A stretch of 64,000 nucleotides of DNA from Thermus tengchongensis (GCF_021462405.1 NZ_JAKEDU010000001.1:124001-188000), one strand, 5' to 3'; shown: positions 8,887 through 17,500, counted from the stretch's first letter. Numbers and translations are program-made. Notes: generated by a model not told the origin, from the sequence alone.

Positions 8887-9626
8887 TCCTCGAGGCCAAG
8901 AACCTCCACCTCGCCTTCAAGGGGGTAAAGGCCCTGGCAGGGGTGGAGTTCAGCGTCGCCGAAGGCGAGTTCTTTGCGGTGATCGGGCCCAACGGGGCCG
9001 GAAAGACCACGCTTTTGAACGTGCTTTCCGGGGTGTACGAACCCGACAAGGGCGCGGTGCTCTTCCTGGGCCAAGACCTCCGGGGGAAAAGCCCTCAGGA
9101 AAGAGCCCGCATGGGCCTAGCCCGGACTTTTCAGGGCCTGGAGATCTTCAGGGGTATGAGCGTTTTGGACAACGTGAAGCTGGGAGCCGAGCTGGCCCTT
9201 CCCTCCTATCCTCTCGCCCTACCCCGGGCTGAACAGGAAGGACGCCTCAGGGCCTGGGCCGAGGAGGTCCTGGACTACCTCCACCTCTCCCCTTTCCGCC
9301 ACGCCCCTGCCGGGATGCTCCCCTACGGCCTGCAGAAGCGGGTGGAGGTGGCCCGGGCCCTGGCCAGCCGGCCCAAGCTACTCCTCCTGGACGAACCCAT
9401 GGCCGGGCTCTCCCTGGAGGAGAAGCAAGACCTCGCCCGCTTCCTCCTGGATGCCCGGGAGGAATGGGGGGTTACCCTCCTTTGGGTGGAGCACGACCTG
9501 AGGGCGGTCCTGGAGCTTTCCGACCGGGTCCTGGTCCTCTCCTACGGGGAGGTGCTCTACCATGGCCCCCCGCAAGGGGTGCGCCAGGATCCCAAGGTGG
9601 CGGAAGCCTACCTGGGGCAAGCTTGA
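8877..9626 (+). CDS. LivG-type ABC transporter ATPase (second cluster)
   Basis: A 249-residue ATPase with Walker A GPNGAGKTT, an LPYGLQKRVEVARAL signature region in which the usual LSGGQ reads LPYGL, then Walker B LLLLDEPMAGL and EHDL. The degenerate ABC signature is seen in some LivG proteins and may mean one of the two composite ATP sites works differently (inference). The start is GTG at 8877 with AAGGAGG upstream; a second in-frame GTG at 8883 is possible. The acyl-CoA ligase gene starts six bases after its stop. Confidence 0.88.
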   Translation: MGVILEAKNLHLAFKGVKALAGVEFSVAEGEFFAVIGPNGAGKTTLLNVLSGVYEPDKGAVLFLGQDLRGKSPQERARMGLARTFQGLEIFRGMSVLDNVKLGAELALPSYPLALPRAEQEGRLRAWAEEVLDYLHLSPFRHAPAGMLPYGLQKRVEVARALASRPKLLLLDEPMAGLSLEEKQDLARFLLDAREEWGVTLLWVEHDLRAVLELSDRVLVLSYGEVLYHGPPQGVRQDPKVAEAYLGQA

Positions 9627-9632
9627 GACACC

Positions 9633-11486
9633 ATGGAAGGAACGCTTCTTGCCTACCTACACCACCACGCCACGGAGCGCCCCCACGCCCCCGCCTTGCG
9701 GGTGAAGCGGCTTGGGGTGTGGCAGAAGACCTCCTGGAAGGAGCTCCTAGAGCGTACCCTTCGCCTTGCCGGGGGGCTTTGGGCCTTGGGCCTTCGGGAA
9801 GGGGAGGTCCTGGCCATCCTCGGGCACAACGCTCCCGAGTGGGTGGAGGCGGAACTGGCCGCCCAAACCCTAGGGGCCTTGCCCATGGGCATCTACGCCG
9901 ACGCCATGCCCGAGGAGGTGGGTTACTTCCTGGAGTTCACCGGGGCCAAGGGGATCGTGGTTTCCGACGAGGAGCAGCTGGACAAGGTCTACCCCCACCT
10001 GCACCTGGTGGACTTCGTCCTGGTCTGGGAGGAGGCAGGAATGTCCCGCCACTTCCAGGGCAAGGTGCTCCGGTTTAGCCAGGCCCTTGGGGATCCCAAG
10101 GTGGGGGAAGAGGCCCTCAAAAAGCGCCGCCCCGAGGAGATCGCCCTCCTCGCCCCCACCTCGGGCACCACGGGAAGGAGCAAGCTGGCCATGCTTTCGC
10201 ACCAGAACCTTCTCGCTGGCCACTTTGCCTTGGGCCAAGCCCTGGGGTTCCAGAAGGGAGCCTGGGTCTTCAGCTATCTACCCCTTCCCTGGATCGGGGA
10301 ACAGATGCTCACCGTGGTGCAGGGCTTGGTGGAAGGCTCCACGGTGCACTTCCCCGAGGATCCCACCACCTTGAGGGAGGACCTCAAGGAGGTCCAGCCC
10401 GACTTCTTCTTGGCTCCCCCCCGGCTTTGGGAGGATATGGCCAGCCTCATCCAAAGCCGCATGGCGGACGCCGACCTCCTCAAAGCCTTCTTCTACCGGG
10501 TGGGGATGGGGGCCCTCCTGGAAGGGGCAAGCCGTGAGTTCCGGGGGGAGAGGGTGGGCCTTTGGCTCAACCTCAAGCGGGCCTTCTTCTATCCCCTCAT
10601 CGCCAGGCCCCTTAGGGCCAGGCTGGGCCTCGCCGCCTGCCGCATCGCCGTCACCGGGGGCGCCCCCCTGGGCCCCGAGGTCTTCACCTTCTTCCGCGCC
10701 TTGGGCCTGGACATCCGCCAGGTCTACGGCCAGTCGGAAACCGCCGCCGCCACCACCGCCCACGCCACCGGGGATGCCCCCCCCGAGACCGTGGGCCCCC
10801 CCCTGCCCGGCACGGAGGTGCGCCTCAGCGAGGAGGGGGAGATCCTGGTGAAGGGTCCCCAGGTCTTCCAGGGGTATTTCCGCCAGGAAAAGGCTACCGA
10901 GGAAAGCTTCACCGAGGATGGCTTCTTCCGCACCGGGGACGCGGGATTCTTCGACGAGCGGGGCCACCTGGTAATCCTGGGGCGGGTGAAGGAGGTGGGG
11001 GCCCTGCTGGATGGGACCCGCTTTGCCCCTCAGTTTCTGGAAAACCGCCTGAAATACTCCCCCTACATCCGCGAGGCCGTGGTCCTGGGGCACGGAAGAC
11101 CCTTTGTCACGGCTCTCATCGAGCTGGACCCTGAGAACGTGCAGAACTGGGCCAGGAAGCGGGGCATCCCCTTTACCACTTATCTGTCCCTCACGGAAAG
11201 GCCCGAGGTCAAGGCCCTGATCGCCGAGGAAATCCGCATGGTGAACAAGACGCTTCCCGAAAAGCTCAAGATCCAGCGCTTCGCCATCCTGCCCAAGGAA
11301 CTCCACCCCGACGACGAGGAGATCACCCGCACCCGCAAGGTCCGGCGCCAGGTGGTGGAGGCCCGCTACGGCCCGGTGATCCAGGCCCTCTACGGGGAGG
11401 GGGGACGGGTGGAGGTGGTGCTCCCCATCCGCTACCTGGAGGGGGAAGGGAGGCTCGAGGCTACCCTCGAGGTGCAGGAGGTCTAA
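9633..11486 (+). CDS. Long-chain-type acyl-CoA synthetase (AMP-forming)
   Basis: A 617-residue ANL enzyme of the FadD15 or bubblegum type, longer than the ligase in the first cluster. Motif 1 reads TSGTTGRSKLAM (residues 176-187), in which the usual P-K-G is S-K-L but the Lys is kept. VYGQSETAAATT, TGDAGFFDERGHLVILGR and a C-terminal ITRTRKVRR region follow the long-chain pattern. It probably activates a long or branched carboxylate to its CoA ester. It lies between livG (6 bases upstream) and livM (1 base downstream) and is surely part of the transport operon. Confidence 0.88.
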   Translation: MEGTLLAYLHHHATERPHAPALRVKRLGVWQKTSWKELLERTLRLAGGLWALGLREGEVLAILGHNAPEWVEAELAAQTLGALPMGIYADAMPEEVGYFLEFTGAKGIVVSDEEQLDKVYPHLHLVDFVLVWEEAGMSRHFQGKVLRFSQALGDPKVGEEALKKRRPEEIALLAPTSGTTGRSKLAMLSHQNLLAGHFALGQALGFQKGAWVFSYLPLPWIGEQMLTVVQGLVEGSTVHFPEDPTTLREDLKEVQPDFFLAPPRLWEDMASLIQSRMADADLLKAFFYRVGMGALLEGASREFRGERVGLWLNLKRAFFYPLIARPLRARLGLAACRIAVTGGAPLGPEVFTFFRALGLDIRQVYGQSETAAATTAHATGDAPPETVGPPLPGTEVRLSEEGEILVKGPQVFQGYFRQEKATEESFTEDGFFRTGDAGFFDERGHLVILGRVKEVGALLDGTRFAPQFLENRLKYSPYIREAVVLGHGRPFVTALIELDPENVQNWARKRGIPFTTYLSLTERPEVKALIAEEIRMVNKTLPEKLKIQRFAILPKELHPDDEEITRTRKVRRQVVEARYGPVIQALYGEGGRVEVVLPIRYLEGEGRLEATLEVQEV

Positions 11487-11487
11487 C

Positions 11488-12555
11488 GTGTACGCTCTTT
11501 CCAAACAACTCACCGACGCCTATAGCCGCCGCTTTGCCCGAGCGGTGCGGGAAACCTACAAGGAGGACGAGGCCTACGCCAGCACCCCCCTGGGGCGGCT
11601 GGCGCTTTGGGCCTTCCTGGCCCTTCTCTTCTTCCTACCCCTCCTCCTAGGGCCTTACCCCATGTACGTGGCCACCCTGGTGGCCATCGGGGCCTTAAGC
11701 GCCCTGGGCCTTCACCTCCTGGTGGGGGGTGCAGGGCAGATCTCCTTGGGCCACGCCGCCTTCATGGGGGTGGGAGCCTACGCCGCAAGCCACCTTTATG
11801 GCCCCTTGGCTCCTTTGGGTATCCTCCTCGGGGGAGGCATCGCCGCCCTTTTGGGCCTCGTGCTGGGTCTCCCCTCCTTGCGCATCAAGGGGGTGTACCT
11901 GGCCATCGCCACCCTGGCCTTCCAGTTTTTGGCGGACTACGTGTTCAAGAACTGGGAGGCGGTCACCGGAGGCATCCGGGGGCGCACCCTACCCCCCGCG
12001 GAAATCCTGGGTCTGGCCTTGGACACCCCCGACCGGCTTTGGTACCTGGTCCTGCTCTTCGCCCTACCCCTCTTCTTTTACGGCAAGCGCCTCCTCATGA
12101 CCCGGGCGGGGCGGGCCTTCATGGCGGTGCGGGACAACGACCTCTCCGCCCGGGTGGCGGGGGTGGACCTGGTGGGGGTAAAGCTCCTGGCCTTTGCCCT
12201 TTCCGCCTTCTACGCGGGGGTGGCGGGGGGGCTTTTGGCCCAGCTCTACAAGGCGGTAACCCCCGAGTACTTCCCCCTCACGGTGAGCATTCAGTACCTA
12301 GCCATGGTGATCGTGGGCGGGGCGGGCACGGTGCTGGGGGCGGTGCTTGGGGCCTTCTTCGTCCTCCTCATCCCCGAGGTGCTCAACAGCTTCGTGGGAG
12401 CCCTGGGGCCCCAGTACGCCGCCGCCCTGGCCGCCTGGCGCAACGTGATCTTCGGCCTCCTGATCCTGGGCTTTCTGATCCTAGAGCCCCTGGGTCTGGT
12501 GGGCCTTTGGGGGAGGATCCGCAACTACTTCCGCACCTGGCCCCTCCCCTACTAA
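11488..12555 (+). CDS. LivM-type ABC transporter permease (second cluster)
   Basis: A 355-residue permease with the LivM signature GGAGQISLGHAAFMGVGAYAA in the second helix and GGAGTVLGAVLGAFF near the end. Membrane segments start at about residue 45 after an N-terminal cytoplasmic region of charged residues (RRFARAVRETYKEDEAYAS), a longer pre-segment than usual. The GTG start follows GAGGTC of the ligase end by a few bases. The TAA stop (12553-12555) is part of a dispersed hairpin repeat that fills the gap to plsY. Confidence 0.88.
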   Translation: MYALSKQLTDAYSRRFARAVRETYKEDEAYASTPLGRLALWAFLALLFFLPLLLGPYPMYVATLVAIGALSALGLHLLVGGAGQISLGHAAFMGVGAYAASHLYGPLAPLGILLGGGIAALLGLVLGLPSLRIKGVYLAIATLAFQFLADYVFKNWEAVTGGIRGRTLPPAEILGLALDTPDRLWYLVLLFALPLFFYGKRLLMTRAGRAFMAVRDNDLSARVAGVDLVGVKLLAFALSAFYAGVAGGLLAQLYKAVTPEYFPLTVSIQYLAMVIVGGAGTVLGAVLGAFFVLLIPEVLNSFVGALGPQYAAALAAWRNVIFGLLILGFLILEPLGLVGLWGRIRNYFRTWPLPY

Positions 12556-12656
12556 GTACCCGCACGCAAAGGTTGCCCCACCGGCCAAAGTCGAAGTGGC
12601 GGGCTCATGGCCTCTTTGGGGCCCCCGTGGTGGCGCAAGCCACGACGGGGTACTTA
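12553..12656 (+). repeat. Dispersed hairpin repeat family A, copy 1 (likely bidirectional terminator)
   Basis: A 104-base element with a perfect 9-base terminal inverted repeat, TAAGTACCC (12553-12561) and GGGTACTTA (12648-12656). It exactly fills the space between the convergent livM and plsY stops. An inner hairpin GTGGC-GCAA-GCCAC (12630-12643) has a GNRA-type loop. Copy 2 is at 17374-17478, about 90% identical by eye with the first 38 bases unchanged. The livM stop codon is its first three bases. Placement suggests transcription termination from both sides; a non-autonomous mobile element is an alternative. Confidence 0.8.
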
Positions 12657-12657
12657 A

Positions 12658-13200
12658 CTAGCGGTGCCAGTCCTTGAGGTGGCGTAAGGCCACGGGAAGG
12701 CCAAGCCCCAGCCCGAAAAGGAGGTAAGCGGGAGCCGGATGCAGGAAGCTAGCCAAGAAGGGCTGGGCCAAGGCCACGGCCAGAGCCACACGGTAGGGCC
12801 TTCGGAAAAGGGCGAAAAGGGTAGCGAAAAGCAGGAGGGAAAGGAAGAGAAGCCGAGGATCTACGGCAAAGAGCACCCCGGCCCCCGCAGCCAAGCCCTT
12901 ACCTCCCTGGAAGAGGAGCCAGGGGGAAAAGGAATGCCCCCACACCGCCCCCACACCCCCGGCAAGGCCACCCAGAGGGCTTCCCCCCATTCCCTCCCCA
13001 AGGGCCACCGCCAGGATTCCCTTGAAGAAGTCCAGGAGGAGAACCATGAAACCCGGCACCGGCCCCAGCACCCGGTAGGCGTTCAAGGCCCCGGGGTTGC
13101 CCGATCCCTCCTGGAGGAGGTTCCTTCCCCGAAGGGCTCCAAACCAGTAGGCGATGGGCAAGCTTCCCAGGAAGTACCCAAGGAGAAGGGCTACGAACAT
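12658..13200 (-). CDS. plsY: Glycerol-3-phosphate acyltransferase PlsY
   Basis: A 180-residue integral membrane enzyme that transfers an acyl group from acyl-phosphate to glycerol-3-phosphate, the first step of phospholipid synthesis. The three family motifs are present: GSGNPGALNAYRVLG near residues 32-46, GHSFSPWLLFQGGKGLAAGAG in the middle, and a C-terminal helix. About five membrane segments are visible, as usual. It is the last gene of the minus-strand run coaE, SDR, sufE-like, plsY, starting five bases after the preceding stop. Confidence 0.93.
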   Translation of the reverse strand: MFVALLLGYFLGSLPIAYWFGALRGRNLLQEGSGNPGALNAYRVLGPVPGFMVLLLDFFKGILAVALGEGMGGSPLGGLAGGVGAVWGHSFSPWLLFQGGKGLAAGAGVLFAVDPRLLFLSLLLFATLFALFRRPYRVALAVALAQPFLASFLHPAPAYLLFGLGLGLPVALRHLKDWHR

Positions 13201-13204
13201 AGGC

Positions 13205-13615
13205 CTAGGAAAGAGCCCTTTGCACCTGGCCTTGGAGCCGCAAGAGGGCCGCCTCGAGGCCCCTTAGCCGTAAGGGGGTGAGGAGTTCCTCTAGCCCTGC
13301 TCCTTGGTAGAAGGTGGGGGGCACGGAAAGCACCGCCTCAGGGGACTCCCCCTCGAGGCCCTCCTTCAGAAGCCCTGCAAAGGCCTTCACCGTGGGAGCT
13401 TCATCGGGGATGAAGAAGTAAAGCCTAACCCTTCCCCCCTCCACCTCCGCCCTCAGGAAGAAGGGGGTCTGGCATTCATGAACCCGTTCCAGCTCCACCC
13501 CAGGAGGGGGGGTGGGCACCTTTTTGGCGTATTCCAGAAGCACCTGGGCCTTGAGCTCCTTGGGCATGGCCCGAATCAGGTCCAGGGCCTCCTGAAGCTT
13601 CTTGGGCAAGGCCAT
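13205..13615 (-). CDS. SufE-like sulfur acceptor protein
   Basis: A 136-residue protein similar to SufE, which accepts persulfide sulfur from the cysteine desulfurase SufS for Fe-S cluster assembly. Its N-terminal helix LQEALDLIRAMPKELKAQVLLEYAKKVP is the SufE pattern, and C48 in the HECQTP loop is at the position of the acceptor cysteine. No other suf gene is in the window. It sits between an SDR gene and plsY, which does not by itself suggest Fe-S work; the assignment rests on the protein sequence. Confidence 0.78.
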   Translation of the reverse strand: MALPKKLQEALDLIRAMPKELKAQVLLEYAKKVPTPPPGVELERVHECQTPFFLRAEVEGGRVRLYFFIPDEAPTVKAFAGLLKEGLEGESPEAVLSVPPTFYQGAGLEELLTPLRLRGLEAALLRLQGQVQRALS

Positions 13616-13624
13616 GGCCTTAGC

Positions 13625-14317
13625 TTAGCCCCCCTTGGGGGCGGTCTGGGTGGGGCGGAGCTCAATCTCGCTCACCATAGCCCTTTCCGGCATCTCCGCT
13701 GCGAAAAGCACCGCCTGGGCCACATCAAGAGGGGAAAGCTTCCAGGAGGCTCCCGGGGTGTTGCCGGCAAAACCCGTGTCCACCGAGCCCGGCAGGACGT
13801 TCACCACCCGAATGCCCGCCTCCCTTAGCTCCAGCATGGCCGCCCCCATGAGGCCCAAAAGCCCGAACTTGCTGGCGTTGTAGGCCGCCCCGCCCTTGAA
13901 GGCGTTCTTGCCCGCAAGGCTCCCGATGTTCACCACCACCCCCCTCGAGGCCAAGAGGGCTGGCAAAGCCGCCTTGAGGCCCAAAAAGGGCCCCACCAGG
14001 TTCACCTCCAAAACCTGGCGGAACTCCTCCTCGCTGAGCTCGGCCACGGGCTTCATCACGCCAATCCCGGCGTTGTTGACCAGGAGGTCCAGCTGGCCGT
14101 AAGCCTGCAAGAGGCTCGCCACCGCCTTCTGCCAGTCCGCAAACGAGCGCACGTCCCCGGGCAAGGCCAAGGCCCCCTCCCCCAGCTCCGAGGCCAAGGC
14201 CTCGAGCCTTCCCCCATCCCGGGCAAAGAGCCCTACCCTGTACCCTTTAGCGTGCAGAAGCCGGGCGATGGCCTCCCCAATCCCCCGGCTCGCCCCCGAT
14301 ACCAAGGCCACCCGCAT
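13625..14317 (-). CDS. Short-chain dehydrogenase/reductase (SDR), substrate unknown
   Basis: A 230-residue classical SDR. The NAD(P)-binding motif GASRGIGEA covers residues 8-16, NNAGIG follows near 81, and the catalytic set S133, Y146 and K150 is intact (YNASK). An Arg right after the glycine motif (FARDGG) suggests NADP preference. Five bases separate it from coaE upstream and nine from sufE downstream, so it is co-transcribed with them. The substrate cannot be inferred; members of this subfamily include 3-ketoacyl reductases and sepiapterin-type reductases. Confidence 0.85.
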   Translation of the reverse strand: MRVALVSGASRGIGEAIARLLHAKGYRVGLFARDGGRLEALASELGEGALALPGDVRSFADWQKAVASLLQAYGQLDLLVNNAGIGVMKPVAELSEEEFRQVLEVNLVGPFLGLKAALPALLASRGVVVNIGSLAGKNAFKGGAAYNASKFGLLGLMGAAMLELREAGIRVVNVLPGSVDTGFAGNTPGASWKLSPLDVAQAVLFAAEMPERAMVSEIELRPTQTAPKGG

Positions 14318-14322
14318 GTCCT

Positions 14323-14928
14323 CTAGCTTAGCCCAAAACGCTCCTGGATCCGGGCCAGGATTCCCCTCAGTCCCTCCTCCAGCTCCTTAAGCCCTCCTTG
14401 GTTCTCCAAAACCCAGGTGGCCCGCTTCCTTTTCTCCTCCTCAGGCATCTGGGCCCTTTCCCGGGCCAAGACCTCCTCCCGCGAAAGTCCGGAGCGGGCC
14501 ACCACCCGCCTCACCCGCTCCTCCACAGGCGCCGCCACCAAAAGGGTTCCATCCAGGCGGGCCTCCCACCCCTTCTCAAAAAGCAGGGGGATTTCCAGGA
14601 AAATCAAGGGAGCTTTTATGCGGGCCAGCTCCTCGGCCAAAAGCCTCCGCACCTCGGGGTGGAGGAGGTCCTCGAGGGCCTTAAGCCTTTCCGGGTCGGA
14701 AAAAACCAGCTGGGCCAGCACCCTGCGGTCCAGCTCCCCGCCCGCGAAGGCCTCCGGGAAAACCCGCTTAAGCTCCGCCTTCTTGTTCTCCCTGGCCCGT
14801 GCCGCCAGCTCATCCAGATCCAAGACGGGGTAGCCCCAGGACCTTAGGAGAGCAGCCACCGTGCTCTTGCCGCTTCCGATGTTCCCGGTGATGCCGATAA
14901 TGATGGGGTGCTCCGCCCGATCGCCCAT
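14323..14928 (-). CDS. coaE: Dephospho-CoA kinase
   Basis: A 201-residue enzyme that phosphorylates dephospho-CoA at the 3'-hydroxyl, the last step of CoA synthesis. The P-loop [12 protein letters not shown] is at residues 12-23, DLDELAAR is the adenine and CoA contact loop, and the lid region [13 protein letters not shown] is present. On the minus strand a TATAAA hexamer (14941-14946) lies 12 bases before the ATG. The first 21 bases overlap, head to head, the start of the tRNA nucleotidyltransferase gene. It heads the minus operon coaE-SDR-sufE-plsY. Confidence 0.94.
   Translation of the reverse strand: MGDRAEHPIIIGITGNIGSGKSTVAALLRSWGYPVLDLDELAARARENKKAELKRVFPEAFAGGELDRRVLAQLVFSDPERLKALEDLLHPEVRRLLAEELARIKAPLIFLEIPLLFEKGWEARLDGTLLVAAPVEERVRRVVARSGLSREEVLARERAQMPEEEKRKRATWVLENQGGLKELEEGLRGILARIQERFGLS
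14896..14901 (+). promoter_or_regulatory. Candidate -10 element of the tRNA nucleotidyltransferase gene (leaderless type)
   Basis: GATAAT lies six bases before the GTG at 14908, which would place the transcript start at or next to the start codon. No convincing -35 hexamer is seen 16-18 bases upstream. It lies inside coaE, on the opposite strand. Confidence 0.4.
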
Positions 14929-16203
14929 AGGGACTTTCCCTTTTATACCCCCAAGGGGGCCATTCCCGTGGGGGGTGCGTTACGGGACCTCCTTCTGGGA
15001 CGAAGGCCCTGGGACCTGGACTTCGCCGCCTTGGACCCCTTGAAGGCGGCGGAGGAAGCCCAAGGCCGTCTGGGGGGTACCCTCTTCCCCTTGGATGCCA
15101 CGCGGGGCCAGTACCGCCTCGTATCCGGCACCCTGGTCCTGGACTTCTCCCCCCTGGAGGGGAGCCTGGAGGAAGACCTCCTCAGGCGGGACTTCCGCCT
15201 AAACGCCCTGGCCTGGAAAGGGGGACGGATCCTAGGCCTAAGGGGGGCGGAGGAAGACCTCAGGCGCAAGGTCTTGGTCCCGGTTCGGGAGGAGAACCTC
15301 TACCAAGACCACCTGCGAAGCCTGCGGGCGGTGCGCCTGGCCGCCAGCTTGGGCCTGGGCTTGCCCGGGGAAACCCGAAACGCCCTTTCCCGCCATGCCC
15401 GCTTCCTCCAGGCCCACCTCGAGGCCCTTCCCGCCCGGGAACGAGTGAAGGAGGAACTGAGCCGGCTCCTCCTCTCCCCAAGGGCAGCTTGGGGCCTTCA
15501 CCTGATGGAGCGCACGAGTCTTTTGGACGTCTACCTCCCCGAGCTCCGCCCCCTGGTGGGTCTGGAGCAGGGCGGGGTGCACCACCTGGACGCCTGGCGA
15601 CACACCCTCTCCGTCCTCTTCCACCTCGCCTGGCTCTGGCCGGAAGCCCCCCTCACCGCACGCCTCGCCGCCCTCTACCACGACGTGGGCAAGCCCCTGA
15701 CCCGCCGCTATGACCCCGAGGTGGGGCGCTACCGCTTCCTGGGCCACGCCGAGGTGGGGGCGGAGGTGGCGGAAGCGAGCCTCCTCTGGCTCCGCTTCCC
15801 CAAGGAGGTGGCGGAGGGGGCCAAGGCCCTGGTGCGCCGCCACATGGACCGCCCTCCGGAAGGGAAAGGGGCCCTCCGCCGCTTCTATTTCCGCCGCAAG
15901 GATCTCCTTCCCGCCCTCCCCTACCTCATGGCGGCAGACCGCTTGGGCACCCGGGGGGTGGAGGGGGAGGCCTGGGAAGTGCTCAGGAACTTTCAGGAGG
16001 CCACCCGAGAGCCGCTCCCCGAGCGGCCCTTCCTTTCCGGAGAAGAGGTGATGGCCCTCCTGGGCTTGAGGCCAGGGCCGGAGGTGGGGCGGGCCTTGGC
16101 CTTCCTCCTCGAGGCCCAGGCGGAAGGACGGGTGCGAAGCCCCGAGGAGGCCAAGGCCCTTCTCCTATATTGGAAGGGTGGAGGGCAGGATCCGTCTTCG
16201 TGA
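14908..16203 (+). CDS. tRNA nucleotidyltransferase / poly(A) polymerase family with HD domain
   Basis: A 431-residue class II nucleotidyltransferase that adds CCA (or only part of it) to tRNA 3' ends. The head has VGGALRDLLLGR followed by the metal-binding DLDF pair near residues 33-35, then RRDFRLNALAW. An HD domain follows (HHLDAWRHTLSVLFHL, then LYHDVGKP near residue 254), seen in many bacterial CCA enzymes. In the relative Deinococcus the CC- and A-adding activities are split, so the exact activity here is open. The GTG start is supported by a -10-like GATAAT six bases upstream; another in-frame GTG at 14968 would cut into the VGG motif. Confidence 0.85.
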   Translation: MLRPIAHRDFPFYTPKGAIPVGGALRDLLLGRRPWDLDFAALDPLKAAEEAQGRLGGTLFPLDATRGQYRLVSGTLVLDFSPLEGSLEEDLLRRDFRLNALAWKGGRILGLRGAEEDLRRKVLVPVREENLYQDHLRSLRAVRLAASLGLGLPGETRNALSRHARFLQAHLEALPARERVKEELSRLLLSPRAAWGLHLMERTSLLDVYLPELRPLVGLEQGGVHHLDAWRHTLSVLFHLAWLWPEAPLTARLAALYHDVGKPLTRRYDPEVGRYRFLGHAEVGAEVAEASLLWLRFPKEVAEGAKALVRRHMDRPPEGKGALRRFYFRRKDLLPALPYLMAADRLGTRGVEGEAWEVLRNFQEATREPLPERPFLSGEEVMALLGLRPGPEVGRALAFLLEAQAEGRVRSPEEAKALLLYWKGGGQDPSS

Positions 16204-17311
16204 ACCACAGATCACCCCGGTGGAAGGGGGGTTCCTCCTCAGTGACCCTTACGGGGTCTTCGGGAAACCCCTGGCCCTCACGGAAGGGGGGCTTTTCCTC
16301 CTCTCCCTCATGGAGGGAAAAACCCTGGAGGAGGTGCAGGAGGAGGTCTTCAAAGCCCACGGGATCCTGGTGCCCCGGAAGGAGCTGGAAGACCTCCTGA
16401 AGGCCTTGGAGGAGGCGGGCCTCCTCCTCACGGAGGGGGTGGAAAGGCGCCTAAAGGAGGAAGAGGAAAGGCTCAGGAAGGAGCGGCCCATGCGCCTGGC
16501 GGGCCTCTCCTACCCCGAGGGGGAGGAAGAGGCCCGCGCCTTTTGGGAGGCCTTCCGGGCCAGCTTCCCGGGGCCGAGGCCCCAAGGGAGCCCCTCCATC
16601 CTCCTACTTCCTCATCTGGAGCCAAGCCGGGTACCCGAGGCCTACGGGGCGGCCCTGGCTACCTTGGAAGGCATCCCTGAGCCGGAGCGGGTCTACCTGG
16701 TGGGGGTGGCCCACCGCCCCTTGAAGGAGAGGGCCGCTGCCTTGCCCGTTCCCTTCCACACCCCCTTCGGCCCGGCGGAGCCCGACCTGGAAGCCCTCCA
16801 GGCCCTGGACGCCCTCCTTCCCTATGAGCTCTTCAACACCCCCCTGGCCTTCCGGGAGGAGCACAGCCTGGAGCTTCCCCTCTTCTTCTTGAAAAGGGCC
16901 TTTCCCCAGGCCAAGGTGCTGCCCCTCCTGGTGGGGCGGCGAAGCCCCGAGCTGGGGGAGGCCCTAAAGGTGGTTCTCAAGGACTTCCCAGGCCTCTTGG
17001 TGCTGGCGGTGGACCTCTCCCACGTGGGGCCCCGTTTTGGCGACAAGCCCTTTTCCCGCCCCCTGGCGGAGGAGGCCAGAAAGCGGGACCTGGGCTTCCT
17101 GGAAAGGCTGGCCCAAGGGGAGCCCGAGGCCGCCTTGGCCTTTTTGGGAGGGAATCCCACCCGCGTGGACGCCGTGGAGGTGGTGGCGAGCCTCATCCCC
17201 CTCCTCACCGGCAGGAAGGGCCAGGTCCTGGCCTACCGCCTGGACCTCGAGGCCCCCACCCTCTCGGCGGTGGGGGCGGGCACCCTGGTCTTCCCCACCC
17301 TTCCCGGCTAA
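16178..17311 (+). CDS. MEMO-family protein (AmmeMemoRadiSam system B) with N-terminal winged-helix-like domain
   Basis: A 377-residue protein. Residues from about 125 on match the MEMO family (AmmeMemoRadiSam system protein B): VYLVGVAHRP, a conserved HSLELPLFFLKRAFPQAKVLPLLVG block and DLSHVGPRFGDKP. The family resembles extradiol dioxygenases in fold but its reaction is not settled. Residues 1-100 form a separate helical region with QITPVEGGFLLSDPYGVF and repeated charged helices, like PqqD-type winged helices. The radical-SAM and AMMECR1 partners are not in the window. GTG start at 16178, overlapping the upstream gene by 26 bases. Confidence 0.75.
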   Translation: MEGRIRLREPQITPVEGGFLLSDPYGVFGKPLALTEGGLFLLSLMEGKTLEEVQEEVFKAHGILVPRKELEDLLKALEEAGLLLTEGVERRLKEEEERLRKERPMRLAGLSYPEGEEEARAFWEAFRASFPGPRPQGSPSILLLPHLEPSRVPEAYGAALATLEGIPEPERVYLVGVAHRPLKERAAALPVPFHTPFGPAEPDLEALQALDALLPYELFNTPLAFREEHSLELPLFFLKRAFPQAKVLPLLVGRRSPELGEALKVVLKDFPGLLVLAVDLSHVGPRFGDKPFSRPLAEEARKRDLGFLERLAQGEPEAALAFLGGNPTRVDAVEVVASLIPLLTGRKGQVLAYRLDLEAPTLSAVGAGTLVFPTLPG

Positions 17312-17373
17312 ACCCCAGGCGATGGGGCCCCATGCCCTTTCTCCCCGAATCGTACCCCACGGCCACCCAAGGC

Positions 17374-17478
17374 TAAGTACCCGCACGCAAAGGTTGCCCC
17401 ACCGGCCAAAGCCAAAGCGGCTTGCTCATGGCCTTTTTGGGGGCCCCCGGCGTGGCGCAAGCCACGACGGGACACTTA
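17374..17478 (+). repeat. Dispersed hairpin repeat family A, copy 2
   Basis: A 105-base copy of the element at 12553-12656, lying between the convergent MEMO-family and rnr genes. The left end TAAGTACCC is intact; the right end is GGGACACTTA, so the terminal inverted repeat is partly decayed. The GTGGC-GCAA-GCCAC inner hairpin (17452-17465) is unchanged. Identity to copy 1 is about 90% by eye. Confidence 0.8.
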
Positions 17479-17500
17479 GGGCCGAAGGGCTTTGCCGGGT

